A DNA stretch of 64,000 bases from Atherinomorus stipes (GCA_023101725.1 JALJCO010013636.1:235762-299761), one strand, 5' to 3'; shown: positions 12,700-25,660, numbered from the stretch's first letter. The notes: generated by a model not told the origin, from the sequence alone. Translations and numbers: made by a program.

Positions 12700-13108
12700 T
12701 AACTGTATGTGGTTGCCTGAGAACGGACAGTGGCAGGACTATCACCACTCAGTCTCTTTGTCTGCTATTAAAAAGATCAGTAGTAACTAAAATTAATTTC
12801 AAAATAAGTATGCCTCATTTCCAAGAAATTCTGCACAGATGTTGATGCTAAAGATCATCAGAATCCTTAACATTTATGGGCGAACGAATGCAGACCCCGA
12901 TATCGACCTGCGTTCCATTGTCCCGCTTATCATACAGCTACTTGCTAAGAATAAAATCAAAATTAAAGTCTTCTATTTTTGTGAGGGCCAAATAACTTTG
13001 ATGTTTTACACTAAAAATAAAACAGTTCCCCACAGTCGAGTTTGTTAGTTGAGTCATGGCAGCTGGAATTTGTGCTAGCACTGGCTATTTCTGTATGTTG
13101 AACTGGAC

Positions 13109-13790
13109 TGTTACGTCCCAGCTCTGCTAGGGGTTGGGGACGCAAACAAAAAGACTGGTTTCAGATGGTAAAAGGTGAAGTAAAGATGTTTTATTGTTCA
13201 GAGGTGAATTAAAGCATTAACAAAAACCTGGAAAACTAAGTGAAAAGGAGATGGGGTTAGCGATGCTGCTCAAAGGAACAAATACGAGACAAAGCCTAAC
13301 ACTAAAAGGGGAACCAAATGGGGAAAAAAACACAAACCTAGGCTATGAACCAAAAAGGGAGCGAGCAGCACCGTAAACTTAAACCTGTAACCAAAACTCA
13401 ACTACAACAGAAGACCTAGCTATCCCAACTCCAAACTACCAGTGTAAGTCAAACACCAAACACAAAAGGGAATCTAACAACTAAATCATTAACCAAACTA
13501 AAACACCTGGAAATCAAAACTAAAAGACAAAGTTAGTCAAACTAAAGTCACCAAAACATAAACTAAGGACAACTGTTGCCAAGCTAAGCAGTTGCCCAAT
13601 GACTGAGGGTGTGCTGGGTTCTTTTGTAGCTGTGGGAAGCAGTTCCAGGTGTGTCCAATGAGTCGTTTGGTGAAGGGAGGGAGGAGATGGTGGTGGTGTG
13701 ATGCCGGGCCAATCAGACAGGTGGGGTGAAACAGGATGATTTGCATGTAAAATGAAAGACAAATGGTTTAGAAACCAGGCGGCCGTAACT
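13109..13790 (-). mobile_element. Solo LTR of a retrotransposon
   Basis: A 682 bp segment is bounded by a perfect 5-bp duplication, TGGAC (13104-13108 and 13791-13795). Its short inverted termini are TGTTACG and CGTAACT, so one terminal base departs from the usual TG...CA. Read on the minus strand it has an octamer word ATGCAAAT near the start (about 13738-13745), an AATAAA at 13195-13190, and it ends ACGTAACA. No internal coding region or second LTR is present, so it is best read as a solo LTR left by recombination. The family is unknown. Confidence 0.6.
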
Positions 13791-14100
13791 TGGACATTTC
13801 TTCCTCTGCTGTTAGCTGTATGCCTCTTGCCACTGGTCTTCTGGTGGTCTTCTTTTTGTCTTTTTCGTTTTGGAGAGGGTGAATCCTTAAACTCGGACTG
13901 TACCCAGTGTTCAAAATCCCCACACTCTCCAAAGATGTTAAAATTACTTGGGAGGTCAACCATTTTTCTACCACAAGGGGTTGCTAAGTGCTCGCTCGCT
14001 GTTTTTTGTTGCTGTTTTTTCCTGTTTAGATTTTGGTTGACACAAGAGACCGGACTATTTGCAATGTGGAGTAATATTAGGTGAACCACAAGACCACAGC

Positions 14101-14120
14101 AAAAAAAAAAAAAAAAAAAA
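14101..14120 (+). repeat. Poly(A) run
   Basis: About 20 A residues. It may be the tail of an older retroelement insertion, but no body or target duplication could be defined. Confidence 0.6.
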
Positions 14121-17100
14121 GATCTGTTGCCCTTGACAGCGGTCATTATATTGTTTCAGTGGTCATTACACGAAATTAATGACACTGAAACGTTAGGAAA
14201 ACCCATTCAAGTCATCAGAGCGTTCTACTGCATTCTAAAGAGCCGTATAATAAGGTTTCATAATTCATTTTAAAAGGTTTCAAAATGCACTGCCGTGACG
14301 TCATGCTGCCTTTTACTGGTATAACCTAAACTGCTTTTCATATTGTGCTCAAATTTCAATTAGCTCTTAACAATACCTGCAGAGCTAATAGTCCACTTTA
14401 GCCCAAGCAGTACTTATGTTGGGCTAATTGTGAAATGTTTGCCCGCCTGCACACATGGTAAACATTATTCCTGCTCAACATCTGATAGTTATCACCACAG
14501 TTAGCAGTGCCTGCATGCAGGTTTACAGAACAGCTAGCATTTAAGCATTTAATAAGTATTCAAAAACATTTCACTTATGCTAAGACCAAGAGAATTGTGC
14601 ACATTGATAATAGGCACATAACACTGATTATTCTGACAAAGTTTGGGTGAGTGAGTCTAGAAATGCACTTTATATTTCTCCTACAGGAATGAAGCCCAAA
14701 ACTGAGTTTCTATTTTAAAACTCCAGGAAGGAATTAGTGTATTTCTGCACCTTCCTTTGTTGGAAGCTGCCCTCTGCCTAACAGGAGCCTGTGTTGACAT
14801 ATTATGTGTGTTTTATATACGTCTGTAATCCATGCATCTCATTCACCTGACACCCACATGGCCGACATTACGTGAACATCTGTGAGCTGCATCTTGAGGC
14901 ATTTCTTCATGTGAAGTGCCTGGCAGTTAATTTGCTGCAGGGAGAGGGGGCCATTCTCAGTAGCCAATCAGATTTCACTTCTCCATCTGTACTCGTATGC
15001 TACAAAAAAACGAGTTGAGCCTCGACCTGCAAACACAGGCAATTCTCTATGTTACAACCGGACACGCGCGTGTATGACTTCATCACTCAAACTCTATTAT
15101 TATGCATGGTAGTGTTCCTGAAAATAATGTTGCTGTGGTGAATCTGAGTTGATGTAAAACTGAATTGCACAGTGGAATCAGATGCACAGATCTGGCACAT
15201 TATGTTGTTTTCATGCCATATTTTACAGCTAATATTAACACTCATCAGATGCAGCACTTAAAACAGACACAAATCTGCCTGAATAACACATATGCCATGA
15301 ATCACTTGAGGTTTAATGTGTGTTATAGATACAAAAAAAAAAGCTTTAAAACTCTGTTGCATCATTTAGTTTAAGCACACTAATCATCTCAAACATTCTG
15401 GTGAATTTGTGTGTGACTATATTATTTTACCTATGGAGATGAATTCAAAGTAAATGCATGAGCTAACAGTCTTGGCACAGCCTGTTCCATTTCCTCTGAA
15501 GCCGAGAATGTCAAAAGTGCTTCCAGGGCCCAGGACCAATTATTTAGAGCCCTCAGTCGTCCCTAGAGCTCAGGTCATTATGTGAGTGTCACTATCATGA
15601 CCCTGCGGTTTTTCTTCATCTGCAACTTATTTGCTGGAATTTAACTACATAAAAGGACACTGAGTGAAATATATGAATAAATTGAATGTGTCTAACACAG
15701 CTGATGCCTTCACTTGGGAGTAAGTGTAACCTCTATAAATAATAACATTTGCATTACAGGTTTTTGCGATGGAAAAAGAATTTAATGAAGGAGTCAGAAA
15801 TGGGTGTTAAGCAGATTCTGATGGCGTTACACCGGAGCGGCAGGAGAAGAGTGGTGATCATTAAAAATACTGCTTATCTAAGGGAAAATTTCCTACTTTA
15901 AATGTTCTCGCTTTGTCTCATTCTATGCTTCGTCTAGCAGTCTTCTCTCTCTGTCTCGCGTCTTTTTTTAACATTTAGATTCGCCGCTCGTCACCTTCTA
16001 TTGATCACACCTAATTTGCATCCAGTAAAAGATGAGAACTCAGATATTCTCACTCTGAGAGAGGACGATCTCAATGATTTATTCATTTCCAAATCAAAAA
16101 AAAAAAAAAAAAGAAGAAGAAGAAGTGAAAGGAAGGTAGATGAGAAGGGGGAATCTTCACAGGCAGCAGGCGACTAGCGGGCTCTGAGGCTGGGCTCTTC
16201 TTCCCCACACCGCCCCCAGGCACATGGTGTGCAAGTCCTCCTAATTAACAAGGTGAATCATGCTGCCGCTCTCTAATTAGCCAACATGACAATCTAATGG
16301 AAACATGCAGGCCGAGCAGGCACACTTTGCATCACCTCACAAAGGCCCCCGCCACTGTCCTTCCCACAAGAATTCCACAAAAATGACACCTTTCAATTCA
16401 AACGTAAAAGCAGAGAAAAGGTGGGGCGCAGCATGTCAGAGGGAGAGGTCAGAGGGAGGAAGTTACCTGACGAGGACGACGGATTCTTCTCTCTTCTTTA
16501 TACCTCTGCTTGCAAAGTTTGCTCCCTAATTGAAACATGTCCTGCCTCCTGCCTCCCTCGCACTTCTATCCCAGGCACAGGAGGCTGGCACCTCGCCACC
16601 AGCGTAGCTCAGCACACCCAATTCCCCTGTCGCTCGAGTCCCAAGGAGTTCTCCAGCGCACAAAGAGAAAAGTGAACCTACAGGCTTGTACAGCAAGTAG
16701 AAGAGTCGCTATCTCCCTCTGAGGCATTAAAAAAAAAATCTCTTTTTTTGTTGTTTTCCTTCTCATTACAGCACTTTGTAATATTCGAAAACACACAGGA
16801 ACACCAAAGGTACTTTTAAAGCCTGCTTCTATTTTTTTTTCATGTTATATGTCTTGAGGTTAAGAAAAAAACTGAAGTTGAGACTTCAGACAACAAAGCA
16901 ACAAATAAAAATAGGGTTACAGCGTACTGTGTAGTAGCCTGCGTATCTTGAGGACCTATAAAGCAAACCTTTCTTATGTGATAATTAACATCAACATCAA
17001 CCTCTCTTATGATTTTCTGAAAACATAACTGAAAATCCAGTTGAAATTACATTAAATAAAAGACTGCAATTAAACGAATCTATCACCATATTTCCCATTA

Positions 17101-18304
17101 TAAAAAAAAATAATAACACCCAAAAAGCATATGCTCGTCTATCTTGTGAGTTGCTGCAACTCCAGTGAAATGAATGCATTGTGTATTTGTGCGGCCAGAA
17201 GACAAGAACATAACAACTATGAATTGGGACACGCAGAACAGCAGGAATTCTCTTTGAAAGTCAGCACAGAGAGGGAGAGAACGTGGAGGATGGTAGCAGG
17301 CTTTTGCCCTCGGGCCTAGCTAACAGGGGAAAGGCGCCTTTTTTTCGAGCAGAGCAGTTTGTGGAGAGCCAGAGGATGAGAGCCTATGAACTCGCAGATA
17401 CAACCAGCCTAATAAGAACTACGGGGCTGCTACATTGTCCTCTGACACACAAGAGCCTCTCGTCTCCGGAGAAGTGCGAGGCTTTGGCTGGTGGGGCTTC
17501 CAATGTGGGTGGATTATGGTCTCCCTGTGACCTGCTCACCTGTGGAGGATGCCAGGCCAAACAAACACACAATGTTCTTTGTTATGTGGGAAATGAGGCA
17601 GAGCATGCTCAATTAAAAAAAAGGGGGTTTGCATATGTCACATGAATATTAGTCTAATTTAATTCATATATTCTAACATATATGTTTACATAGTGAGGGA
17701 GGACGAATAGCTTGAGGGTTTTAATTGGAGTGATTCAAGGTTCAAAGTTGAGGTAGGCCAGAATTAATTTCGTAGAGGTTCGAGAGATTTCAAGCGATGC
17801 TGCCATGTCAAGCAGACAAAAAAATGAGTCTCAATGCCTGGAGAAGAGAAAATATTTGAGGAAAATTATTCTAACTTTGAGATTCCCTTTGGAGAGCTCT
17901 CAGTTTCACACAATTCTTCTGGAAACACTCTAAGCTAGAAGAAGAGTGTTGCTGCAAGGGCATGGTAATGTAGAGGAATGGAAAGGGAAGAGGAGGAGAG
18001 GAGAGGACCACGTACTCCCTCATGCTCCCTCCCACATCATCTGCAAGTCTGCCAGCGTTTCGACCATCATTGGGCTGTGTTAACCATTCTTTAACCTTTT
18101 GCTTCCTGGGAAGCTTGGTTGAACTTTGCTTTTTGACAACACCCTAATCTTTTAAACACAGCCTGCTCAAGGCAGAGCAGCTGCACTCCTCCCACTCTGT
18201 TTGTAAGGTACACTTATTGAACAGGGATGCAAAGTCTTACACTTTGAGTTGAGTGCAGTCGGAGAGCCACAGGTGTGTTTGAAGGACCAAGACACTGACA
18301 CTAC

Positions 18305-18880
18305 CCACCGAGCATTTTTTGGTCTAACAGACATTTAATAGACGCCTAATGGTCCTTAGACATCTAGGCTAAAATCGGTCTACCACTGGTCTAAAAATTA
18401 ACGTTTTTTAGCCGTCTGAGCTTAGACTAGCTCAGACTAAATCTAAACAACACTGTACAATGATCAATGACTAGCCAAATGTTTTAGTCCAACATTTGGC
18501 CATCATTTATATAGCCAACAATAGTTTTTTTTTAAATTCAACAATAATGGATTAAAATGTCCAAAGAAATTCATGTTAGGTTAATTGATTACTCTAAATC
18601 GGCCCTAGGTGTGAATGTGAGTGTGAATGGTTGTCTGTCTCTCTGTGTTGGTCCTGCGACAGGCTGGCGACCTGTCTAGGGTGTACCCTGCCTCTCGCCT
18701 GATAATAGCTGGGATAGGCTCCAGCAACCCCCATGACCCTGAACTGGATATGGAAAATGAATGGATGAAGGATTAAACTATAACGTCTAAAATCAGGCTA
18801 AAATATGGGCTGATGATAGTTGGGTGAATTTTGGTCTAAACTTAGACAAGACGTCTAATAGACGTATTTGGCTCAGTCGG
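18305..18880. repeat. Dispersed repeat with GTCTAA words at both ends
   Basis: The left part contains GGTCTAACAGACATTTAATA. The right part contains TTAGACAAGACGTCTAATAG, roughly inverted relative to the left. The central portion (about 18580-18780) is a separate retroelement-like unit. No clear TSD was found; boundaries are approximate. Confidence 0.35.
18580..18780 (+). repeat. Retroelement-derived unit (GGCGACCTGTC... family)
   Basis: A moderately GC-rich block contains GGCGACCTGTCTAGGGTGTA, CCTGCCTCTCGCCTGAT and AGCTGGGATAGGCTCCAGCA, then an ATGAATGGATGA tail. A related fragment is at 52440-52570. This consensus is very common in teleost genomes, probably as the 3' part of a non-LTR element. 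Its class cannot be fixed here. Confidence 0.55.
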
Positions 18881-21221
18881 AAATGTCATGGCTCCTCTAA
18901 TTCCATAGTTTGATAGCGCACATTGTTAAAGCAATACACCACTTCTTTCTGGTCAGTGTGTAGGCGAGTGGCTCAACCAGGGTGTCTGATCTCTGTGTGA
19001 AAAGCGTTACCCTGCAGAGTCCTGCTGAGAATCTGGGTGCATGTCACTTCCTGTACTGTTACTCCCCTCTTGTGCATCTGCAGTCCTGCAATATCTTCCT
19101 CTTTAACATTAAACTGGAGTTATAAAGAATCTTAAAAGAGCTCCATTGTGACTCAAAGGTTAAAGTGCTGGCCAAGAGCCCACTGAACTTCCATGGATCT
19201 TGTCCAGCCGAGGGCAGCTGATGCATACTACTCCTCATCACTTTATCCGCTTCTTTCTTGCTCCCTACTGTCAGCTATTTGATAGAGGCATTAAATGTTG
19301 AAAAACTGTTTTAAATTCATTGAGGTTTAACGTTTTGTCCTATTTTACTTTGGATAAGTTCACACAAAAAAATGTCTGCACAGGATACCAATCTGCTTAA
19401 CAGAGTGGTCAGTTTGAGGGGCAAGTGTCCGCTGGAAACAGCTGCTGCACCAGAGACCTGTAAGCTGCACAACAGAAGAATCATTTGCAACCTGAAATGT
19501 GTATTTATGAAACTATTAGTGTAAAATCTGCCACCTGAATGACCCCTCTGTGATAAATTGCTCACATGAGTTGGACCATACTGTGGAAATCTGAGTGTTC
19601 TTGCCATGAGATTGTTTGCTTTCGGAGCTGAACAGACTCTAACAGGTGCTTTTGGCCTGATTTTGGCCATCTGTAGAAGCCAATTTGTCTTTCCCCTCTT
19701 CCCTCATCCCTCTTCTCCTGTCCTCTCTCCATTCCCCCTCTCCAGTTCACTCTCTTCCTGTGTCCAGTTGCGCCTGCAGATGTGGCTGCAATGATGAATC
19801 TATGGCTGCAGTTTGTCTGTGTGTCTGACACTGTGATGTATCTCTACTGGCCTTAACTCCCTCTCTATCTCTCTATCTCCCAACCAACCCCCCACCTCAC
19901 CCCCCCGAAACCCAACAGACTTCTTTTCTCTCCATCTCCCTGTCTTCGTCCCTCTTTCTTTCGCTCTCAGTGCTTAGGCGCTGCCTGCCTTCCCCCCCCC
20001 CCGCCTCAGTGATGGAAAAGACAGAACACAGAGACCCACCAACAACAATAACAAACAGGAACTGAGCTCTACGATTTGCCCATTGATTTTCACTGGGGGC
20101 ATTTCTGAAATAGCCCATCTGACCTTTTGGCCAAACGGTGGTGAATGGAGGAAACAGACCGCTCTGCCGATCTCTCACGCAAAACCTCTGCAGCAGTGAT
20201 GTGACCAGTCGGCGCTGCTGGTGACAGGGTTGTGTTTTAGCTTTCCACTAAAATTTACAAACACACTTGGAGGCATGGCTGCATCAGTATGCGAAATTAA
20301 AATACTGCAGCCCTGCAGAACTCACCTGAAGCCAACCATATTTTTCACAACCTCTGATAGAAACTATTGAACAGAGAGCTAAACTGATGATTTCGCTCTT
20401 CTTGTGCCGCAGTTAAGTTCTAAAGCTGTTTGGATTTTTAGCTCCTCGGAGGAACAGACATTCACTGCAAATGTAAGAACGAAGATTCAGCCTCAATTAG
20501 CTAAAATGGAAAGGGTTTATTTCCCAAGGAGCATTGATTCGTTTAAACAATGTCGCATCAATCTGCCTATTAGGTACTAAAATTGCTTTTGGCTTCGTGA
20601 TGACACCAGAGGAGGTTTTCTGTCTGTGGCAGTCACCCATCCTGGAGTGGAGGATGAAGAAATTGTGAGGTGGAAGTGCAGGTTAGTGTTGGGGAGTTAG
20701 TTTGACCACTCATTTGGCTCACTGAGCTGTAAGTATAATCACAAGTTAATGCACTGTGACACAAAATCCACAGAGGACACTGTACTATTTGAAAAAGGAA
20801 AGAAATTAACGGATATTTGATAGATTTGCTCAGTAGCCAAAACCACCTTTTTTCAGTTCAGACTCCTCCTTTACATGAGAGCAACTTATGTTTTTTATTA
20901 GCTCTAATCATTTAGGCTAATGATATTTTTTATACCTAGCTATTGACTGACTACTGAACTTTGTCTACATGCGGTACAAAATACAGCAGCTTGCATTCCT
21001 ACATTACACTTTACAGGCCTCTCTACACTGGTTTCCAGTACCCAGTTTAAAATGATATTGTTAGAAGGCCTGGCGCCACCATAATTGTCTGAAATTTTAC
21101 AGTTTTATATTAAACACAGACATCTACTGTATGAATCAATCACACCGCTACACACCTATCTGACTAAAGGGTAGAGGCAACAGAGCCTTTTCAGTTGTGG
21201 CTGCTGATTTTCTGATATCTT

Positions 21222-21630
21222 TCCAAGGCAAGTTTATTTATATAGCACATTTCATGTAGACAACAATTCAAAGTGCTTTACATAAAACATAAAAAGCATT
21301 ACAGCGGGGTGCAGAAGAAAAGAAGCGTAAAAAGTAAAAGAACAAAAGCATCATTTAAAATGAAAAACAAAGAGAAAAACATAAAAAAGACTTGAAAACG
21401 GCTGTGCAGCTCTGGACTCCTGAATGAAACTTTATTTAAATGCATCTGAAAACAGGTGGGTCTTTAAACTGAATTTAAAAAAACTGAGTGTTTCAGCTGA
21501 TCTGAGGGAGTTTGTTCCAGACGTGTGGAGCATAGATGTTCAAAAGATGTCGATTAGATTCAATAGCAGAGCAGCTTACACCCTTCATCATTTCAAAACT
21601 TTGCTTTACACTGAGCCTGGCTTTTAGGCG
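21222..21630 (-). repeat. Retroelement-like fragment, reverse orientation
   Basis: It starts AAGTTTATTTATATAGCACA, then CAAAGTGCTTTACATAAAAC. Further on it has GGTGGGTCTTTAAACTG and GAGGGAGTTTGTTCCAGACG. The reverse complement reads like the 3' region of a widespread teleost repeat (AAGCACTTTG, then a TATAAATAAA tail). Related pieces are at 22196-22648 and 35691-35900. Class uncertain. Confidence 0.5.
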
Positions 21631-22195
21631 TGGCTAAGCGGCATATCTCACTGTAGCTTACACACAATCAATGTTTCTATTGTTATTCATACTACTTATT
21701 TGAGCCTACCCTCGCTGATACTAGCCTAGAGGCAGAGTATACCCCAAACAGGTCTCCAGTCCATCACAGGAGGCAACACAGAGAAACAAACAACTGAGGT
21801 TAACATCCACAAAAGGAAAATGAAGCAGCTCTTTTTTGGAAACTACTCTTACCTCTGGGACATTGTATCATATCTGGAAAGACACTGGTCAGTCTCGAGT
21901 TTATTTTCACCAGCTCAGATCAGAAACATCTGGTTACATCATTTTAATCTTTGTCAGGTCAGAAGTAATTCACCCCATGTCCCAGGAAGCTTATTGCATC
22001 TTTTTTTTAAAAAGAGACTAAACATGTGCCATTAATGGATTACCTCCGTTTTTAAGATTTTCATAGACCATTTCTTATTCATATCTCAAAAAAACAAAAC
22101 AAAAAAAAAAACAAACAAAGAAACAGCACTTAAAGCCTGTTGTGTTTCGCTGATGGAAACATTTTTAGCAGCCGGGGTGACTATCTTCAGCCCCA

Positions 22196-22648
22196 ATCCA
22201 ATCCACTTTACTTAGAAGGCAGATTAAAGTCAGAACATGTCTCCAAAGTGCTGCACATACAAGAATAAATCAATAAATAAAAGTATAATAAGATAAAATA
22301 AGGAAAGCAAATGTTGCTCTGCATAGCTCCACCAGCTCTCATTAAAATAGTAAATATATGTATATATATATATATATATAAATATATATACACAGTATAT
22401 ATAAGAGACAAAAAATACGCTAAAAATGACAAAAAAATGAGAAAAAAACAAATCAGCTAAAACAATTGTAAAATAAATAGAATAAAAGACAAAAAGGACC
22501 GCACAACTCTTGTGGTGTTAACAGCGAGTGAATAAAAGTGGGCCTTCAGACGTAGAATTCTCCACAGTGGGGGCACTTTGAACGTGGAGGGGCGGAGCGT
22601 TCCAGAGTCTGGGGCCGACAACAGAGAACGCCCTGTCCCCTCTGGTTT
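22196..22648 (-). repeat. Retroelement-like fragment interrupted by a TA microsatellite
   Basis: The left part has CAATCCACTTTACTTAGAAG and CCAAAGTGCTGCACATACAA. The right part has GGGCCTTCAGACGTAGAATT, GCGTTCCAGAGTCTGGGGCC and AACGCCCTGTCCCCTCTGGT. The same word order is seen at 21222-21630 (tail, then a 'TTCCAGA' block). A TA tract at about 22351-22404 lies within it. The Harbinger derivative 22652-23275 inserted immediately next to it. Confidence 0.5.
22351..22404. repeat. TA microsatellite
   Basis: Mostly alternating TA with a few interruptions (TATG, AATA, CACAG). Confidence 0.85.
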
Positions 22649-22651
22649 TAA

Positions 22652-23275
22652 GGGCGCATTCACAAAGCTTTTTTGATTCGAATCAGAGTCCGTTTGCTTG
22701 GAAATTCTGCTTCGTTTGGGGGAGTTGTGAATGTGCAAACAGACTCTGATCCGGAACAAACAAGCCGACTCAGTCGGCCAACAAACGCAGGTCTTAGTCC
22801 ATTTCAAGGGAACCAAATACAGGAAGTGGACGACAGAATTGCTGCTTCCTGCCTTTGGTTTAGCATGACATTGTGGGTAAACACTACCACAACAAAGACA
22901 CGTGTGAGACTGCAGTACTTTTAAGAATGTCTCGTGGTCAGACGTGGAGTTACGAGGAATTAAAAGCTTTAATGGATATTTGGTCTGATGAAAGCATATC
23001 CCAGATCCTCATAAGTACGCATAAAATAATGTAGTTTTGTGGAGGAAATGGAAGTGGCAAGGACAAGACGTACAAGACGTACAAGACTACACCTACGGTG
23101 AATCCGAATGCAGCGCCACCTCTGGAGAGATTGGGAACATTATTCAAAAGGTTTGGCTTGTTTGGCTACGGTGCAACGTGAATGCAATCTCGGTCCGGAA
23201 GACCACCCCTGCCCCCAGCCGGAACGAGTCCCCAAAAGGACCGAGCCTGCTGGACAATGCTTTCTGAATGCGCCC
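22652..23275 (+). mobile_element. Harbinger derivative carrying part of a Myb/SANT-like ORF
   Basis: This 624 bp element is flanked by TAA (22649-22651 and 23276-23278). Inverted ends read GGGCGCATTCACAAAGC and GGGCGCATTCAGAAAGC. The TAA target site and the type of captured coding sequence both indicate PIF/Harbinger. It keeps the start of the element's accessory DNA-binding ORF (22927-23034) but no transposase, so it is a deletion derivative. Confidence 0.82.
22927..23034 (+). pseudogene. Truncated Harbinger Myb/SANT-like protein
   Basis: The frame starts MSRGQTWSYEELKALMDIWS, continues DESISQIL, then diverges and stops after 35 codons. The W-x(2)-EE-x-K-ALMDIWSDE pattern matches the first helices of the trihelix/SANT-like domain that Harbinger accessory proteins and their domesticated relatives (NAIF1-type) use to bind DNA. 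Intact versions are several times longer. The break point marks where the internal deletion joins. Confidence 0.6.
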
Positions 23276-25660
23276 TAAGTCTCGTCTTCGGGCGCATAAG
23301 CTGGGACTGGCCCCCAGATCTCAGTTCATATAAGAGTCAGAGGGATTCCACACTTTTCTGCAGATTTTGCTCCAGTTTCTGATGTTTCACCTTAATCATC
23401 ACACATTGCTCAAGTTTGAAGTCTGAAGAAAATTTTTTTATTTTTGTCTGTAAAACTGAAGAGACTTGAAAATCAACTTCTCACCACTCGCACCATCATA
23501 GCTCAGACTAGACTTTTTAAAAACCAATCATGTGTTGGCTCAATTTACACGCCGACATTTGATTAAAGTATATAACGCACTGTAATTCCATCCTTCCTCC
23601 CGATGATTGTTTGACGTCGTGGTTTCTTTGTGTGAATGTCTGTGCTTGTATGTGACCAGGCAGGGGCTAAAAGAGAGGCGGGCTCCTCTGCCCGTCGCCT
23701 GGAAGAGCAGCTCGGGCTCATTATCCTGATGAAATTTGCGCAGATGTGTGAGCTGCCGACAGACTCTGCAGTGACACAAACAGCCAGCTCTGTCCCCTTG
23801 AGCCAGTCAGGTGATGAAAACCGAAGCGGCACGGGGGGGCTGAGAAACGACGGCCATTAAGCAAAAGAGAAAGAGGTGAGGGAGGGTAGAGGAGGAGGTG
23901 GTGAAAAGGGAGTGGAGGGTGTGCATGTATGTGTTTGTGTGCAAGTGTGGGGGTGGCTGTAATGGGGGCATTACTTAATGTAACCATTTCCAAAGCAGCT
24001 CCTTAAAATTCCAGATGAAAATAAAAAAAGTGTGCGCACATGCACGGGGCATCTCCTCACGAGGCATTAATCTGGCCGTATCCAGATGACGAGCGGACTG
24101 CCACTTAACAGGGAGGAGATCCACTTTGATCACATGGGCCCTGGGGCGAACCTATCGCTCTGCCTATTACGCTGCTTCATTTGCATTTGCGGGGCTTATG
24201 GGTAGGCTAAGATCTAGTGTGAATGTTCTACACTGCAGCAGGGTTCACTATTGCTCGAAAGAAATGGTCAGAGCAGATGTAGGGAAAGAGACGAGTGTGC
24301 TGCCGGCAGCTGGAAGTGCAGCAAATGAAGCCAACTTGTCACTCAGAGGTTACGAGTTCAACGCCACATTGGTAAGAACAGCTTAAAAATTAAACACAAT
24401 GGCCAAACAGTAATACGAGAGGTACCTTTGAGCAAAGACATTTAAAATGACTCCTAAATACAGTTACAAGTGGCCAGCATTAAAAAGTGAGCTATCAGGT
24501 TGGAGTGTGTGGTGCACACACAAATTCAAGTGGAAGTGAGAAAAGTGCATACTCAGTTAACTTCCCCTGGATGATTTTTTTTTTCAAAACAGTTTGCAAC
24601 TTAGAAGAAACCACATCTGCATCCTAAGCTCTGCATCAACAACAACAACAACAGGTGAGTGCAGTTCGTTTTCTCCCCCCTGCCTTCTCACAACTCTAAA
24701 GAAGCGCCACACAGTCCCAGTTCTCTTGATCCTTGTTAGCGAGCCAGGGACTGAAACAACTTAGAAGTTATTCCGACGTAAACATACACTCGCCAAACCC
24801 CAAAAAAAGAAAAAAAAAGCAAACTTGTGCTTTGAAAGAACAATTTTGTTTGCGTAAACAACATTAACCATCCACGAGAAGATGTGTGGTCTACTTTCGG
24901 TGCTCCACTGGGATTTCACTCAACACAAAACCTGGAGTTGAAATAGAGACGATATACCTATACCCGTTGATTTATCACTTCCCAGTTTGTAGCACTTGTG
25001 TGAGTGATGTGAGTTAGTCTACTGGGAGAAGAAATAAAACTTGTTTACACCCATCTAAAAGGAGAAGCTAATGGAAAGCGTGAATTAGTATGTGTACAAC
25101 CCCTCCACACAAACTCACGTTTTTTACAGTGTGTATTTTTGCATTTGGATTAATTTACAAACAGAAACAGAAAGAAAATCTACATTTTCCTTTTTAAGCA
25201 ACAATATGTTCTTGCTTTATAAAGGCTTGGAGATATTTTTTCTATTATGACAACAATTGACATAAAATTCACACAAATGTGCAAGATGCTTTTACAAAAA
25301 AGGAGAAAATTGAATGAGATAATTCCCTTTTAAAAGTGTACTTTTACTCTGATAACCCTTCTTTAAAAATGAAAAAGAAGGACTCAATGAAAAGTAGTTA
25401 GTCCAAATCCATACTGGTGCAAGATTAAGCTGAATATATAAAGAAAAGGGGGGGAAAAGCAGAAGGGTAGCGGAAGTGGAGGGTGTCTTTGGTGCGCAGA
25501 GAATCATTTTGCACACATTGGCATCAATCGGCGCGAATAATTCCTCAAAACTTTTTTTTAAGTCCGACTTTAAATGGCATTACATATGTAGTGAGGCATG
25601 AAAAATTAATGTGCTGGAGTCTGGGAAATGTCAAGGGTAATGATCTCCGCAGCAGCTTAC

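Larger units (their letters stand above)
4095..25660 (-). other. taf4: TAF4 intron, 21.6 kb
   Basis: This is the largest intron seen. It contains several delimited mobile elements: a TTAA MITE at 4406, a Tc1-derived copy at 9043, Harbinger-like elements at 12238 and 22652, and a solo LTR at 13109. The stretches 5471-9040, 9946-12237, 13796-18300, 18881-21220 and 23279-25660 show no delimited element and no supported gene. Some of these (15480-15620, 16190-16320, 24040-24235) have balanced composition and few repeats, and are listed among the findings as candidate conserved non-coding sequence. Confidence 0.85.

Noticed and set aside
13520..14146. Minus-strand open frame of 208 codons, the longest non-repeat frame
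   Set aside because: It starts in a poly(A/T) run, overlaps the solo LTR boundary at 13790, shows no domain and has low-complexity composition; treated as chance.
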